NCBI GenBank assembly: GCA_964624465.1
Contig: CAZUZD010000007.1
Location: forward strand, 1-58,644
Source of the DNA: CAZUZD01 sp964624465
GTDB lineage: Bacteria > Planctomycetota > Planctomycetia > Isosphaerales > Isosphaeraceae
Reading direction: 5' to 3'
Length of the DNA stretch: 58,644 nucleotides
Shown: positions 9,863 through 18,309 of the stretch, piece after piece
Layout of the letters: each line of letters begins with the position of its first letter
Numbering within the stretch: position 1 is the first letter of the stretch
Notes under the pieces: generated by a model
What the model saw: only the letters and a program-made list of their open reading frames with translations
What the model was told of the DNA's origin: nothing
The model's database searches: none
Program-made: the position numbers and the translations under genes

Positions 9863-9881
9863 GTCGTCGGCACCGGCCCGA

Positions 9882-11027
9882 TCAGGCCAGGCCCATGGCG
9901 TCAAGCAGCTCGTCGATGCCGCGACGGATGGCGGCGGCAGTGCGGCGGTAGACCTCGCGGCCGCAGCCGATCGGGTCGTCGATGTCGCCGCCACCGGGGT
10001 CGAGCAGGTGCGTGCGCTCGGCGGCCTCGGGGTGGTAGTCGAGGATCGCGTCGCGGTGGTCCCGGGTCATCGGGATGATCCAGTCGGCCTGTTCGATCAG
10101 CGCGTCGGTGACTGGCTGGCTGGCGTGGTGGGCCAGGGTGCCGCCCAGCCCCGAGACCACCTCCTGGGCGTCGGCTGCGGCCTGGGCACCCCGCGAGGCG
10201 GCCAGACCGGCGGAGAGGACGTGGTAACCCCGCTCGGCAAGCTCGTCGGCCAGGCAGCCGAGCCGTGCCGCGAGCTGGAGCTTGCAGAGGGCCTCGGCCA
10301 TCGGGCTGCGGCAGGTGTTGCCGGTGCAGACGAAGAGGATGACGGTGCCCGCCATGCGCTCCAGGTCGGCCTCGGCGATCGCACCCGACCGGACGACACG
10401 CCAGCCCTCGGGGTCGACGGCGACCACGGTCGTGGGCAGCGGGCTCGGCACCGGGCCGTCGTCGAGGACCATCGCCACCTCGGGGTGGCTCTCGAAGAGC
10501 TCCTGGGGCCGGATCGCCCCCTTGCCGGCCAGGCTGGCGGCGCCCGAGAGCACCAGGGGGCCGGGCGTGCGGCGGAGGATCTCGCGGACGACGTCGTGGC
10601 CGGGTACGCGCAGGGCGATCGAATCGCCGGGCGCCACGATGGCCCGCACCGCCGGGGGCAGTTTCCGGGCCAGCCCCGCGTGGACCCCGCCCTCGAAGAC
10701 GAACGTGACGGGCCCCGGCCAGGCGCGCTGGGCGAGCCGGCGCCCGACGGCGGAGAGCTCGGGGACCCAGTCGGGCACCGCCCCGGCGGCGACCAGACCC
10801 AGTGGCAAGGGCCGCCGCCGGCCCTTGAGACCCCAGAGGGCCTCGACGGCCGCGGGCTGCAGGGCGCTGGCGGCGACGATGTACGTGGTCTCGGTCGGCA
10901 GCGCCACCAGACCGCCCTGCGCCAGGCAGGCGACGGCGCGGTGGACGACGTCGAGGAGGTCGTCGGCCCGCGCCAGGTCGATCCACTCGGGCGTGGCCGG
11001 CTTCGGTCGAGGTTCGGGCTCGGACAT
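9882..11027 (-). CDS. fused YrdC/Sua5-like threonylcarbamoyl-AMP synthase and low-molecular-weight protein tyrosine phosphatase
   Basis: 381 residues. Residues about 15-215 form a YrdC/Sua5 domain (ALPTETTYIVAAS; WGLKGRRRPLPLGLV; IALRVPGHDVVREIL), which in L-threonylcarbamoyladenylate synthases makes the intermediate for the t6A tRNA modification. Residues about 225-381 form an LMW-PTP with the P-loop VCTGNTCRSPMAEAL and the general-acid region DDPIGCG. The two genes neighbour each other in many bacteria (sua5-ywlE); here they are one polypeptide. The phosphatase could act on arginine phosphate, tyrosine phosphate or arsenate. Start taken at ATG 11027 (MSEPEPRPKP). Its 3' end lies 19 bp from the convergent arsS. 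Confidence 0.88.
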   Translation of the reverse strand: MSEPEPRPKPATPEWIDLARADDLLDVVHRAVACLAQGGLVALPTETTYIVAASALQPAAVEALWGLKGRRRPLPLGLVAAGAVPDWVPELSAVGRRLAQRAWPGPVTFVFEGGVHAGLARKLPPAVRAIVAPGDSIALRVPGHDVVREILRRTPGPLVLSGAASLAGKGAIRPQELFESHPEVAMVLDDGPVPSPLPTTVVAVDPEGWRVVRSGAIAEADLERMAGTVILFVCTGNTCRSPMAEALCKLQLAARLGCLADELAERGYHVLSAGLAASRGAQAAADAQEVVSGLGGTLAHHASQPVTDALIEQADWIIPMTRDHRDAILDYHPEAAERTHLLDPGGGDIDDPIGCGREVYRRTAAAIRRGIDELLDAMGLA

Positions 11028-11129
11028 GGACCCCACGCGGCAAGGGCAGCCGTGGCGGCGGGCACCGCGCCCGGCCCCGGGTTCGGTCGAGAGGGTACCC
11101 ATCGTAGCAAGCCAGCCGGCCCGGACGTG

Positions 11130-11417
11130 CTACAAAAGCATGGTGAGGCCGTCGAGCTCCTGGAGCCTGGCGTAGATGGCCCGGACCTGGCCGGCCGTCT
11201 GCACCGTCAGCTCCAGGGTCACCGACACATGGCGCCCGCCCTTGGTCAGCCGCACCGAGTGCTCGACCTCGCCAGGGCCTGCCAGCTCCTCGACGGCGGC
11301 CAGCACCACCCGGCCGGCGAAGTCGTTCTCGGACACCCCGATCGCCTTGATCTGGTAGGTGCCCGGGAACTGGTGCGTCGACTCGAGCAACTCTTCCGAG
11401 GGACGATGGTCGGACAT
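11130..11417 (-). CDS. DUF493/YbeD-like small regulatory protein
   Basis: 95 residues (MSDHRPSEELLE start). A single ferredoxin-like domain of the YbeD/DUF493 family with FPGTYQIKAIGV, GRHVSVTLELTVQTAGQVRA and IYARLQELDGL. The molecular function is unknown; E. coli YbeD is linked to lipoate gene neighbourhoods, and lipoylation genes occur 9 kb away here. It is probably transcribed with the YrdC-phosphatase gene (102-bp gap). Confidence 0.75.
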   Translation of the reverse strand: MSDHRPSEELLESTHQFPGTYQIKAIGVSENDFAGRVVLAAVEELAGPGEVEHSVRLTKGGRHVSVTLELTVQTAGQVRAIYARLQELDGLTMLL

Positions 11418-11529
11418 CAGACGCTCCGCGCCAGGGACGGGGGACGGGGCAGTTCCGCGGGCAATTCTACGCCCATGCCCCCGCCCGGCCAACCCGCCCG
11501 GGACGCGAGAACTCCCGACCAGGTCCGGC

Positions 11530-11880
11530 TCAGTAGCGGACGCCCGGCTTGCCGGTGACGAGCTGCTTGACCTCGCCCACGACCCCGGCCGGCACGCCGA
11601 CGAAGGTGGCCGCGCCGGCCTTCACCAGCGCATTGCTGTTGGTCTTGGTGTAGTAGTCGTGCGGCTTGTAGAACAGCGGGTGGCGGGCGCCGAAGTTCTT
11701 GTCGCTGCCGCCGCCGGCGGCCGCCATCCGGCTGGCGCCGTCGGGGTCGACGGTCACGTCCAGGGGCGGCTCGCCCGAGGCCACGGCGGGGGCCTTGTGG
11801 GCCTTGTGACCGGCACAGCCCGCCAGGACGCCGGTGAGGATCACCAGGCTCACCAGCCGGGGCATCGTACGTCCGCGCAT
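11530..11880 (-). CDS. small predicted lipoprotein
   Basis: 116 residues. The ATG at 11880 has a strong AGGAG eight bases upstream, which decides the start over the next ATG. A basic N-terminus (MRGRTMPRL), a hydrophobic core and the lipobox LAGC predict lipidation, probably by the lgt product encoded just upstream. The mature part contains the acidic DVTVDPDG stretch, a Gly-rich spacer, HPLFYKPHDYYTKTNSNALV and a C-terminal VGVPAGVVGEVKQLVTGKPG. It has no recognised domain. The KPHDYY region looks like the conserved core. Confidence 0.65.
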   Translation of the reverse strand: MRGRTMPRLVSLVILTGVLAGCAGHKAHKAPAVASGEPPLDVTVDPDGASRMAAAGGGSDKNFGARHPLFYKPHDYYTKTNSNALVKAGAATFVGVPAGVVGEVKQLVTGKPGVRY

Positions 11881-12092
11881 TGAGAGGCTCCTTCCTGTCT
11901 GCCGCATCGCACTGCGGGGCCGCCGGGGGCGGACCGCTTGCTTAAGGCTAGCGCGCGAATCGGGCCCGGTCGTCGCAATCGATGGCGAGTCGGGCGGCGA
12001 CCTGTCCGTCCCTGAGGCGCACGGCGACCCGGCCGGATGCGGAGAGTCTGCGGATCGCGGCGCTCGCGGGCCCGTCCGGGTGCCAGGGCGGC

Positions 12093-13097
12093 TCAGACCG
12101 GGACCGAAGGCCGGGGGGTGTCGGCCGGCAACCGCCAGAGATAAAGCCAGAAGGCCAGGCCGGCCAGGAAGATCAGGACGCTGACGTTCTGCGAGACGGT
12201 CAGGCCGGCGAAGAACGCCGCCTCGTCACCCCGAAGCTGCTCGATCAGCGTCCGGGTCAGCGGGTAGGTGACCATGAGCAGGGCCATCACCTCGCCATCC
12301 CGGCGCCTCAGGGGCGTGTAGGTCAGCAGCAGCGCGGCGAGGATCAGACCGTCGACGGTCGAGTAGAGCTGGGTGGGATGGACCGGACGCGACCGCAGCG
12401 AGACGCTCACCGCCCGCACCGCCTCGGTCCGGCTCCGGCCGTCGGCCTCGGTGATCGACCGGCGCTCGGAGGTCGGGGTGCTGGGCATCGGGCCCTGGCG
12501 CGGCTGCGGGTCGGCGACCACCCGGGTCGTGCCCGGGAGCTCGACGAACGGGGCCCAGGGGCCGGGGGCTTTGGCGTCGGGGTAGATGAGCTCCCCCTCG
12601 CGGACCTGGTGGAACCAGGGGGGCGACTCGGCGGGGAACGAGACGGCCCAGGGCAGCTCGCACTCGTCGCCGTAGCAGCAGCCGTTCAGGAAGCAGCCGA
12701 TCCGCCCGAGTGCCACACCCAACGCCACGGCGGGCGCCAGGGCGTCGAGCATCGGCCGCATCGCGAACCGGGTCCGGGTCCAGTAGATCAGCGTCGCCAC
12801 CGCGGCGCCGATCACGCCGCCGTAGAGGACGATCCCGCCCTCCCAGATCCGGAACACCTCGCCCAGCGACTGGATGCGGGTGCCCCAGTACTGCCAGACG
12901 TAGAACAGCCGGGCCCCGGCCAGGCCCCCGATCAGGAACCAGAAGGCCAGGTCATACACCGACTCCGGGTTGAGCCCCCGGCGCCTGGCCTGGCGGACGG
13001 CCAGCCAGATTCCGGCGAAGAACGCCAGGCAGAGCATGACTCCGAACCCGAAGATCTTGACCTTCAGGCCGGGGATTTCGAGCAGGACCTGATGCAT
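12093..13097 (-). CDS. lgt: prolipoprotein diacylglyceryl transferase
   Basis: 334 residues, an integral inner-membrane protein of about seven helices. It transfers diacylglyceryl from phosphatidylglycerol to the lipobox cysteine of preprolipoproteins. The signature GRIGCFLNGCCYGDE is present, as are GGIVLYGGVIGA and HPTQLYST near the C-terminus. A hydrophilic insert of about 50 residues (about 175-225, RQGPMPSTPTSERRS) between the signature and HPTQLYS is longer than in E. coli Lgt, a common feature in this phylum. The ATG start at 13097 (MHQVLLEIPGLK) is preferred over an upstream GTG. Several lipoprotein genes in the window depend on it. Confidence 0.93.
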   Translation of the reverse strand: MHQVLLEIPGLKVKIFGFGVMLCLAFFAGIWLAVRQARRRGLNPESVYDLAFWFLIGGLAGARLFYVWQYWGTRIQSLGEVFRIWEGGIVLYGGVIGAAVATLIYWTRTRFAMRPMLDALAPAVALGVALGRIGCFLNGCCYGDECELPWAVSFPAESPPWFHQVREGELIYPDAKAPGPWAPFVELPGTTRVVADPQPRQGPMPSTPTSERRSITEADGRSRTEAVRAVSVSLRSRPVHPTQLYSTVDGLILAALLLTYTPLRRRDGEVMALLMVTYPLTRTLIEQLRGDEAAFFAGLTVSQNVSVLIFLAGLAFWLYLWRLPADTPRPSVPV

Positions 13098-13176
13098 GGC
13101 GGCTCGCCGGCGAGGGGTGGGCACCCGGGACGTTCAATGGCCCCGGGCGGGTCGGTGCGGGCGGGCGGTCAGGCGT

Positions 13177-13578
13177 TCAGCAGGAGGGCTCGTCGGTCGG
13201 CTCGAGGACCGGGCCACCGTAGTCGAGGTGCTCGACGACCTGGTTGCGGCTGTCGAGGGCGACCACCTGGGGCCGGTGCCTGGCCAGCTCGGCCGGCTCC
13301 AGCAGGGCGAACGACATGACGATCAGCCGGTCGCCGACCGCGCCCAGGCGGGCCATGGCGCCGTTGAGCTCGATCTGGCCACGCCCGCGCTCGCCGGGCA
13401 AGACGTAAGTCTCGGCCCGCAGCCCGGTGGCGACGTTGCTGACCAGGATCGCCTCGTAGGCGTGCAGGCCCACGGCGTCCATGAGGACGGGGTCAATCGT
13501 CAGGCTGCCGTGGTAGTGCAGGTCGGCGCCGGTGACGACGGCCAGGTGGAGCTTGCAGCGAAGAACCTTCAGATGCAT
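13177..13578 (-). CDS. panD: aspartate 1-decarboxylase proenzyme
   Basis: 133 residues. A pyruvoyl enzyme that makes beta-alanine for pantothenate. The self-cleavage site is the Gly-Ser in YHGSLTID; serine becomes the pyruvoyl cofactor. LKVLRCKLHLAVVTGADL at the N-terminus and ELNGAMARLGAVGDRLIVMS are typical. It follows panC by 10 bp, so beta-alanine production and its condensation with pantoate are co-expressed. The start at 13578 (MHLKVLRCK) fits the family. Confidence 0.95.
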   Translation of the reverse strand: MHLKVLRCKLHLAVVTGADLHYHGSLTIDPVLMDAVGLHAYEAILVSNVATGLRAETYVLPGERGRGQIELNGAMARLGAVGDRLIVMSFALLEPAELARHRPQVVALDSRNQVVEHLDYGGPVLEPTDEPSC

Positions 13579-13588
13579 CCCAGTCGTC

Positions 13589-14500
13589 TCATCCCGGGGG
13601 GGAGGGCAGCGGCACCGGCGCATTGTCGATCAGCCGGGCCTGACCGCCGAGCCTGGCGGCGAGCAGCATGCGGGCCGGTCGTCCGACCTCGAGCGTTTCG
13701 AGCGGCTCGAGGCTGGCGGCGTCGGCGACCTCGGCATAATCCAGTTCCGCCAGCGACTCCGAGTTTATCGTCTCGGCGAGGATCTGTCGAATCCGGGCGG
13801 CCGAGCGCTCGCCGGCCGCCGCCGCCGCCCCGCCCCGCTGCAGCGCCCGCCAGAGCACGGTTGCCGCCCGCCTCGGCTCCGGGCCCAGGTACCGGTTCCG
13901 GCTGCTCATGGCCAGGCCGTCGGCCTCTCGCACGGTCGGCACACCCACGATCTCGACCGGCACGGCCAGGTCGGCCACCATCCGGCGCACGACGAGCAGC
14001 TGCTGATAGTCCTTCTCGCCGAAGTGCGCCCGGTCGGGCCCGACGATGTTCAGGAGCTTGAGGACGACCGTCGCCACGCCCCGGAAGTGGGTCGGCCGGC
14101 TCGCCCCCTCTAGCCGGGCCGACGGCCCGGGGACCTCGACGGCCGTGCTCTCCAGGCCGTTCGGATACATGGCGTGGTGGTCCGGCGCGAAGATCAGCCG
14201 GGCGCCGGCGCGGCCGCAGAGGTCGACGTCCGAGTCGAGCGTGCGCGGGTAGCGGCTGAAGTCCTCGTTGGCGGCGAACTGGGTGGGATTCACGTAGATC
14301 GAGACGACCACGAAGTCGCAGTCGGCGCGGCAGGCGGCGACGAGCTGGCCGTGGCCGTCGTGCAGGGCGCCCATCGTCGGCACGAAGCCGATCGACTGGC
14401 CAGCGGCCCGCGCGGCAGCGACGGCCGCACGCACCTCAGCGATCGTGTGCACGACCCGGGGTCGGGCGGAGGGATCGGAAGCTGGGTCGGGCGTGGTCAT
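13589..14500 (-). CDS. panC: pantothenate synthetase (pantoate-beta-alanine ligase)
   Basis: 303 residues. It joins D-pantoate and beta-alanine using ATP. HIGH-type nucleotide-binding motif FVPTMGALHDGHGQLV, then SIYVNPTQF, FGEKDYQQL, and MSSRNRYL near the ATP site. The chosen ATG at 14500 gives a slightly long Pro/Ser N-terminus (MTTPDPASDPSARP); an upstream in-frame codon is less likely. It pairs with panD in a leftward unit. panB is not in the window. Confidence 0.95.
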   Translation of the reverse strand: MTTPDPASDPSARPRVVHTIAEVRAAVAAARAAGQSIGFVPTMGALHDGHGQLVAACRADCDFVVVSIYVNPTQFAANEDFSRYPRTLDSDVDLCGRAGARLIFAPDHHAMYPNGLESTAVEVPGPSARLEGASRPTHFRGVATVVLKLLNIVGPDRAHFGEKDYQQLLVVRRMVADLAVPVEIVGVPTVREADGLAMSSRNRYLGPEPRRAATVLWRALQRGGAAAAAGERSAARIRQILAETINSESLAELDYAEVADAASLEPLETLEVGRPARMLLAARLGGQARLIDNAPVPLPSPPG

Positions 14501-14540
14501 CGCAGAGATCCCGGCGGGTGGCGTGCGCATGGGGGAGCGG

Positions 14541-14906
14541 TCAGGCCGGGGGGCCGGTCCGCCGGTGGGGGCATTCGGGGTTGTTCAGGCAGGTGTCGGC
14601 GATCAGCAGGTCGGGCAGGATCTCGCCCCGCACGATCGTCTGCTCGACGATCCGGGCGGCGTCGGCCGGGGTCACCCCTCCGTACCACACCCCTTGCGGG
14701 TAGATGACGACGGCCGGCCCGTGCTCGCACTGGTCGAGGCAGCCCGAGTGGTTGGCCCGCACCAGCGCCCCACAGCCGGCCTGCTTGAGGGCCTTGCGGA
14801 ACGCCTCGCGGAGCTCCTGATGACCGCCGGGGTCGCAGCACCCGCGCTTGTGACCGGGCTCGCGCACATTGCCGCAGATGAACAGTTGATGGGTGTATGC
14901 CGGCAT
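14541..14906 (-). CDS. thioredoxin-like [2Fe-2S] ferredoxin
   Basis: 121 residues from MPAYTHQLFICGN. Cysteines occur as C..RGCCDPGG, then HSGCLDQCEHGPAVVIYP, the spacing of thioredoxin-fold [2Fe-2S] ferredoxins, followed by the typical GVWYGGVTPADAARIVEQ region. A further Cys pair lies in DTCLNNPECPHR at the C-terminus. Its electron-transfer partner cannot be told from the neighbours (panC downstream, a divergent histidine kinase upstream). Confidence 0.82.
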   Translation of the reverse strand: MPAYTHQLFICGNVREPGHKRGCCDPGGHQELREAFRKALKQAGCGALVRANHSGCLDQCEHGPAVVIYPQGVWYGGVTPADAARIVEQTIVRGEILPDLLIADTCLNNPECPHRRTGPPA

Positions 14907-14937
14907 CGTCGAGGGGACCTGGCTGGGGATCGGTCGG

Positions 14938-14966
14938 TTCCGCAGGGAACGGACTCGGCTTATAAT
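14938..14966 (+). promoter_or_regulatory. putative promoter of the two-component cluster
   Basis: A perfect TATAAT (14961-14966) stands 17 bp after TTCCGC (14938-14943), a weak -35. It points at the histidine kinase gene with a leader of about 145 nt. Confidence 0.4.
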
Positions 14967-15115
14967 CGCTGTTCGACCGGGGCAGTCGCGACCTATCGTC
15001 CGGACCGCGTCGGGCCGGGTCAAGGCCGACGGTGTCAGGCCCGGTCCGATCGGGGCCAGGGCTGCCAGGCCCGGTCGGTCGCCCGCCCACTGGTCGAATC
15101 GGAGCTCGTGGCATC

Positions 15116-17626
15116 GTGGTCGACGCGTCGCAGACGGACGGATCGGCCGGCACCCCCGCGCCGCCGGCACCCCCCCAGGGCCCGACCCCGGCCGCCACGC
15201 CGGACGTCGTGCACCAGCGATGCGCGGCCCTGCTCGATCAGACTGGCCAGCCGCTGGTCCTGGCCGATCGGCAGCTCCGGATCGAGCACGTCAACCACGC
15301 CTTCGAGGAGCTCCTGGGGTTCAGCCGCGCCGAGCTGATCGGCCGCTCGGTCCAGGAGCTCACCCCGCCCGAGTGGCAGGAGACGACCGCGCTGGCCATG
15401 CGCCAGCTCGCCGAGACCGGCCGCCCCCAGCGCTACGAGAAGTGCTACCGCCACCGCGACGGCCGCGCGATCCCCGTCTCGCTGGTGACGGACTACGATC
15501 GCGACGAGACGGGGGAGATTCGCGGCTCCTACGCGTTCGTCTCCGACATCAGCGAGCGTCAGGCGGCCGAGGCCGCGCTGCGGGCCTCCGAGGAGCGGTT
15601 CCGTCAGCTCTTCGACGAGGCCCCCTTCGGCTACCACATCACCGACACCGACGGCACGATCCTGAGCGTCAACCGGACCGAGTGCGAGATGCTCGGCTAC
15701 CCGGCCGAGCGGCTCGTCGGCACCTCGATGTTCGACTACGTCGTCGAGGGCCAGCGCGAGGCGGCGCGCTGGGCCCTGGCCGAGCGGGTCCGGGGCGATC
15801 GGCCGGTCCAGGAGGTCGAGTGGGTTCTGCGCACCCGAGAGGGGGTCGAGCGGGTCTTCGCGATCGAGAACCGCCTGCTGAAGGGGCCTGACGGCCAGGT
15901 GGTCGGGATCCGGGGCTCGATCCAGGACATCACCCGCCGCAAGCAGACCGAGGCGGCCCTGATGGCCAGCGAGCGCCGGCTGCGGGCGCTCTTCGAGGGG
16001 ATCGAGGATGCCGTCTTCGTGCACGACCTGGAGGGGAAGATCCTCGATGCCAACCCGGCCGCCTGCCGCCGGCTGGGGTACACCCGCGAGGAGTTCCTCC
16101 GGCTCTCGACCCGGGACATCGACGACCCGGAGTTTGGCTCCAGCTTCGGCGACCGCCTGGAGAACCAGCTCCGTCACGGTCGGCTCTCGTGCGAGGGCCG
16201 GCACCGCACCAAGGATGGCCGCGTCATCCCCGTCGACATCAACTCGTCGCTGATCCAGCTCGAGGAGCAGACCGCCGTCCTGGCCGTGATCCGCGAGATC
16301 ACCGAGCGCAAGGCCCTCGAGGAAACCCGTCGCCAGTTCGCCGAGGCCCAGATGCGGCACGCGCGGGCCATCGAGGCCAAGGCGCACGAGCTGGCCCGCT
16401 CCGAGGCCCGGTATCGTCAGTTCAACGACTCGCTCCTGGACGCCGTCGTGGTCACCGACGCCGGCGGGCGGATCACCCTGTTCAACCGCGCGGCCGAGCG
16501 CACCTTCGGCTACCGAGCCGCCGAGGTCCAGGGTACGAACCTCCGCGACCTGATCACCGACGCCCCCGCCGGAGCTGACCGCGAGGCCGCCGCCGTGCCC
16601 AGCCTCCAGCAAGCGCTCATCGAGGGGGACACCCGGGTCGTGGGCCGCACCGTCGAGGCGACCGGCCGGCGCCGCTCCGGCGAGCTGTTCCCGCTCGAGA
16701 TCTCGCTGGCGGCCGTCGAGATCGGCGACGACGGCCCGGCCGAGTTCATCGGCTCGATCCGCGACCTGACCGAGCGGAACCGGATGCGGGCCATGCTCCT
16801 GCAATCCGAGAAGCTCGCCTCCATCGGCCTGCTCTCGGCCGGCGTGGCGCACGAGATCAACAACCCGCTGGCCTACATCGCCAACAACCTGGCCGTCCTG
16901 GAACGCGACCTGGCCGGACTCCTGGAACTGGTCGGCGCCTACGAATCGGCCCGGCCCGTGCTGGAGCAGCACGCTCCCGAGACCGCCGCCCGGATCGTCG
17001 CAATCGAGGAAAGCCTGGACTGGGCCTACGTCCAGACCAACCTCAACCGCATCCTGGCCCGCACCCGCGACGGCGTGCAGCGGGTCGCCAAGATCGTCCA
17101 GGACCTCCGCGGCCTGGCCCGCACCTCGCCGCCCACCAAGGAGTGGATCGCGCTGACCGACCTCGTCGACTCGGCGCTCGACATGGTCGCGCCCCGGTTG
17201 AAGCGTGACGGTATCAGCGTCGAGTTCGAGCGGCCGACGCCCCCCTTGCCCAAGATCGCCTGCGTCCCGACGCAGGTCGGCCAGGTGTTCCTCAACATGC
17301 TGGTCAACGCCGCCCAGGCGATCGAGGAGGGCCGGCCGGCCGAGGGTGGCAAGATCTGGGTCACCGTGTCCGGTGACCCGGGCGAGCAGGCGGTCGAGAT
17401 CGCCGACAACGGCATCGGCATCGACCCCGCGTCGATCCCACGGCTCTTCGACCCGTTCTACACCACCAAGCCCGTGGGCGAGGGGACCGGCCTGGGGCTC
17501 TCGATCTCGCACGGGATCGTCACCGGGCACGGTGGCCGCATCGAGGTCGACGGCGCCCCCGGCAAAGGCGCCCGGTTCCGCATCGTCCTGCCAGCCGTCG
17601 CCGAACCGGCCCAGCCCGGGGTTTGA
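15116..17626 (+). CDS. multi-PAS sensor histidine kinase
   Basis: 836 residues from a GTG with GGAG 11 bp upstream; an ATG 84 bp earlier is a less likely alternative. Four PAS domains follow one another (about residues 35-150, 160-280, 285-410 and 430-565), with linker signatures such as DISERQAAE, DITRRKQTE and EITERKALE. Then comes an HATPase kinase core with phospho-acceptor H579 in GVAHEINNPLAYIANNL, an N box (NMLVNAAQAIEE) and G boxes (ADNGIGID, GTGLGLSISHGI). There is no membrane segment, so it probably senses a cytoplasmic or redox signal through PAS cofactors. It heads four consecutive signalling genes and probably phosphorylates one or more of the following receivers. Confidence 0.92.
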   Translation: MVDASQTDGSAGTPAPPAPPQGPTPAATPDVVHQRCAALLDQTGQPLVLADRQLRIEHVNHAFEELLGFSRAELIGRSVQELTPPEWQETTALAMRQLAETGRPQRYEKCYRHRDGRAIPVSLVTDYDRDETGEIRGSYAFVSDISERQAAEAALRASEERFRQLFDEAPFGYHITDTDGTILSVNRTECEMLGYPAERLVGTSMFDYVVEGQREAARWALAERVRGDRPVQEVEWVLRTREGVERVFAIENRLLKGPDGQVVGIRGSIQDITRRKQTEAALMASERRLRALFEGIEDAVFVHDLEGKILDANPAACRRLGYTREEFLRLSTRDIDDPEFGSSFGDRLENQLRHGRLSCEGRHRTKDGRVIPVDINSSLIQLEEQTAVLAVIREITERKALEETRRQFAEAQMRHARAIEAKAHELARSEARYRQFNDSLLDAVVVTDAGGRITLFNRAAERTFGYRAAEVQGTNLRDLITDAPAGADREAAAVPSLQQALIEGDTRVVGRTVEATGRRRSGELFPLEISLAAVEIGDDGPAEFIGSIRDLTERNRMRAMLLQSEKLASIGLLSAGVAHEINNPLAYIANNLAVLERDLAGLLELVGAYESARPVLEQHAPETAARIVAIEESLDWAYVQTNLNRILARTRDGVQRVAKIVQDLRGLARTSPPTKEWIALTDLVDSALDMVAPRLKRDGISVEFERPTPPLPKIACVPTQVGQVFLNMLVNAAQAIEEGRPAEGGKIWVTVSGDPGEQAVEIADNGIGIDPASIPRLFDPFYTTKPVGEGTGLGLSISHGIVTGHGGRIEVDGAPGKGARFRIVLPAVAEPAQPGV

Positions 17627-17745
17627 CCGGCACCGTTCGCATGGGATCTACTGGGGCCTGCCGTTCCGTTCGTTCAGGAGCGCGGGCCGGTCGACCGCGC
17701 CGGGCCCTCGGGTCCGGTCCGCCCTCGGGGAGCATCGCACCGCCC

Positions 17746-18249
17746 ATGAGCCCTCCCTCGAAGCACACCGTGCTGGTGGTCGACGATGAGCCGGACGTCG
17801 GCGACTCGGTCCACGACCTGCTCCGCCGCGAGTTCCGGGTCCTCCGCGCCACCGGTGCCCAGGAGGGCTGCCGGCTGCTGCAGGAGGAGACCGTGCACAT
17901 CATTATGACCGACCAGCGGATGCCGAGGGTCACCGGCGTGGAACTGCTGGAGGCCGTGCAGGCGAAGCACCCGCACGCGATCCGGCTGCTCTACACGGGG
18001 TTCGCCGACGTCGAGTCGATCATCGCGGCGATCAACCAGGGGCACGTCTACCAGTTCCTCAAGAAACCCTGGCAGCCCGAGGAGTTGCTCGAGGCGGTGC
18101 GGGCCGCCGCGCGGGAGTACGACCGGATCATCGCCGCCGAGGAGCAGGCCCGCCGGCTCCAGGCCGAGCTCGACGGGCTCAAGGAGCGCGTCTCGATGCT
18201 CGAGGCCCAGATCGACCGGCTCGGCGGCCGCGACCCCGCCCGTGCCTGA
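17746..18249 (+). CDS. response regulator with C-terminal coiled coil, no DNA-binding output
   Basis: 167 residues. The receiver domain (about 8-125) has the acidic pair DDE, phospho-acceptor D56 in IIMTDQRMP, Thr in LLYTGFAD and the conserved KPW lysine. The remaining 40 residues are a charged coiled coil (EEQARRLQAELDGLKERVS), so output is likely through a partner protein. It starts 119 bp after the multi-PAS kinase and precedes the receiver-kinase gene. The REC domain is closely similar to that of the next gene, suggesting duplication. Confidence 0.85.
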   Translation: MSPPSKHTVLVVDDEPDVGDSVHDLLRREFRVLRATGAQEGCRLLQEETVHIIMTDQRMPRVTGVELLEAVQAKHPHAIRLLYTGFADVESIIAAINQGHVYQFLKKPWQPEELLEAVRAAAREYDRIIAAEEQARRLQAELDGLKERVSMLEAQIDRLGGRDPARA

Positions 18250-18309
18250 ACTCCCCGCTCGGCCGACTCCCGAGCCACCTCCGTTCCTCCCAACCCTCCC
18301 GGGCCGCCG

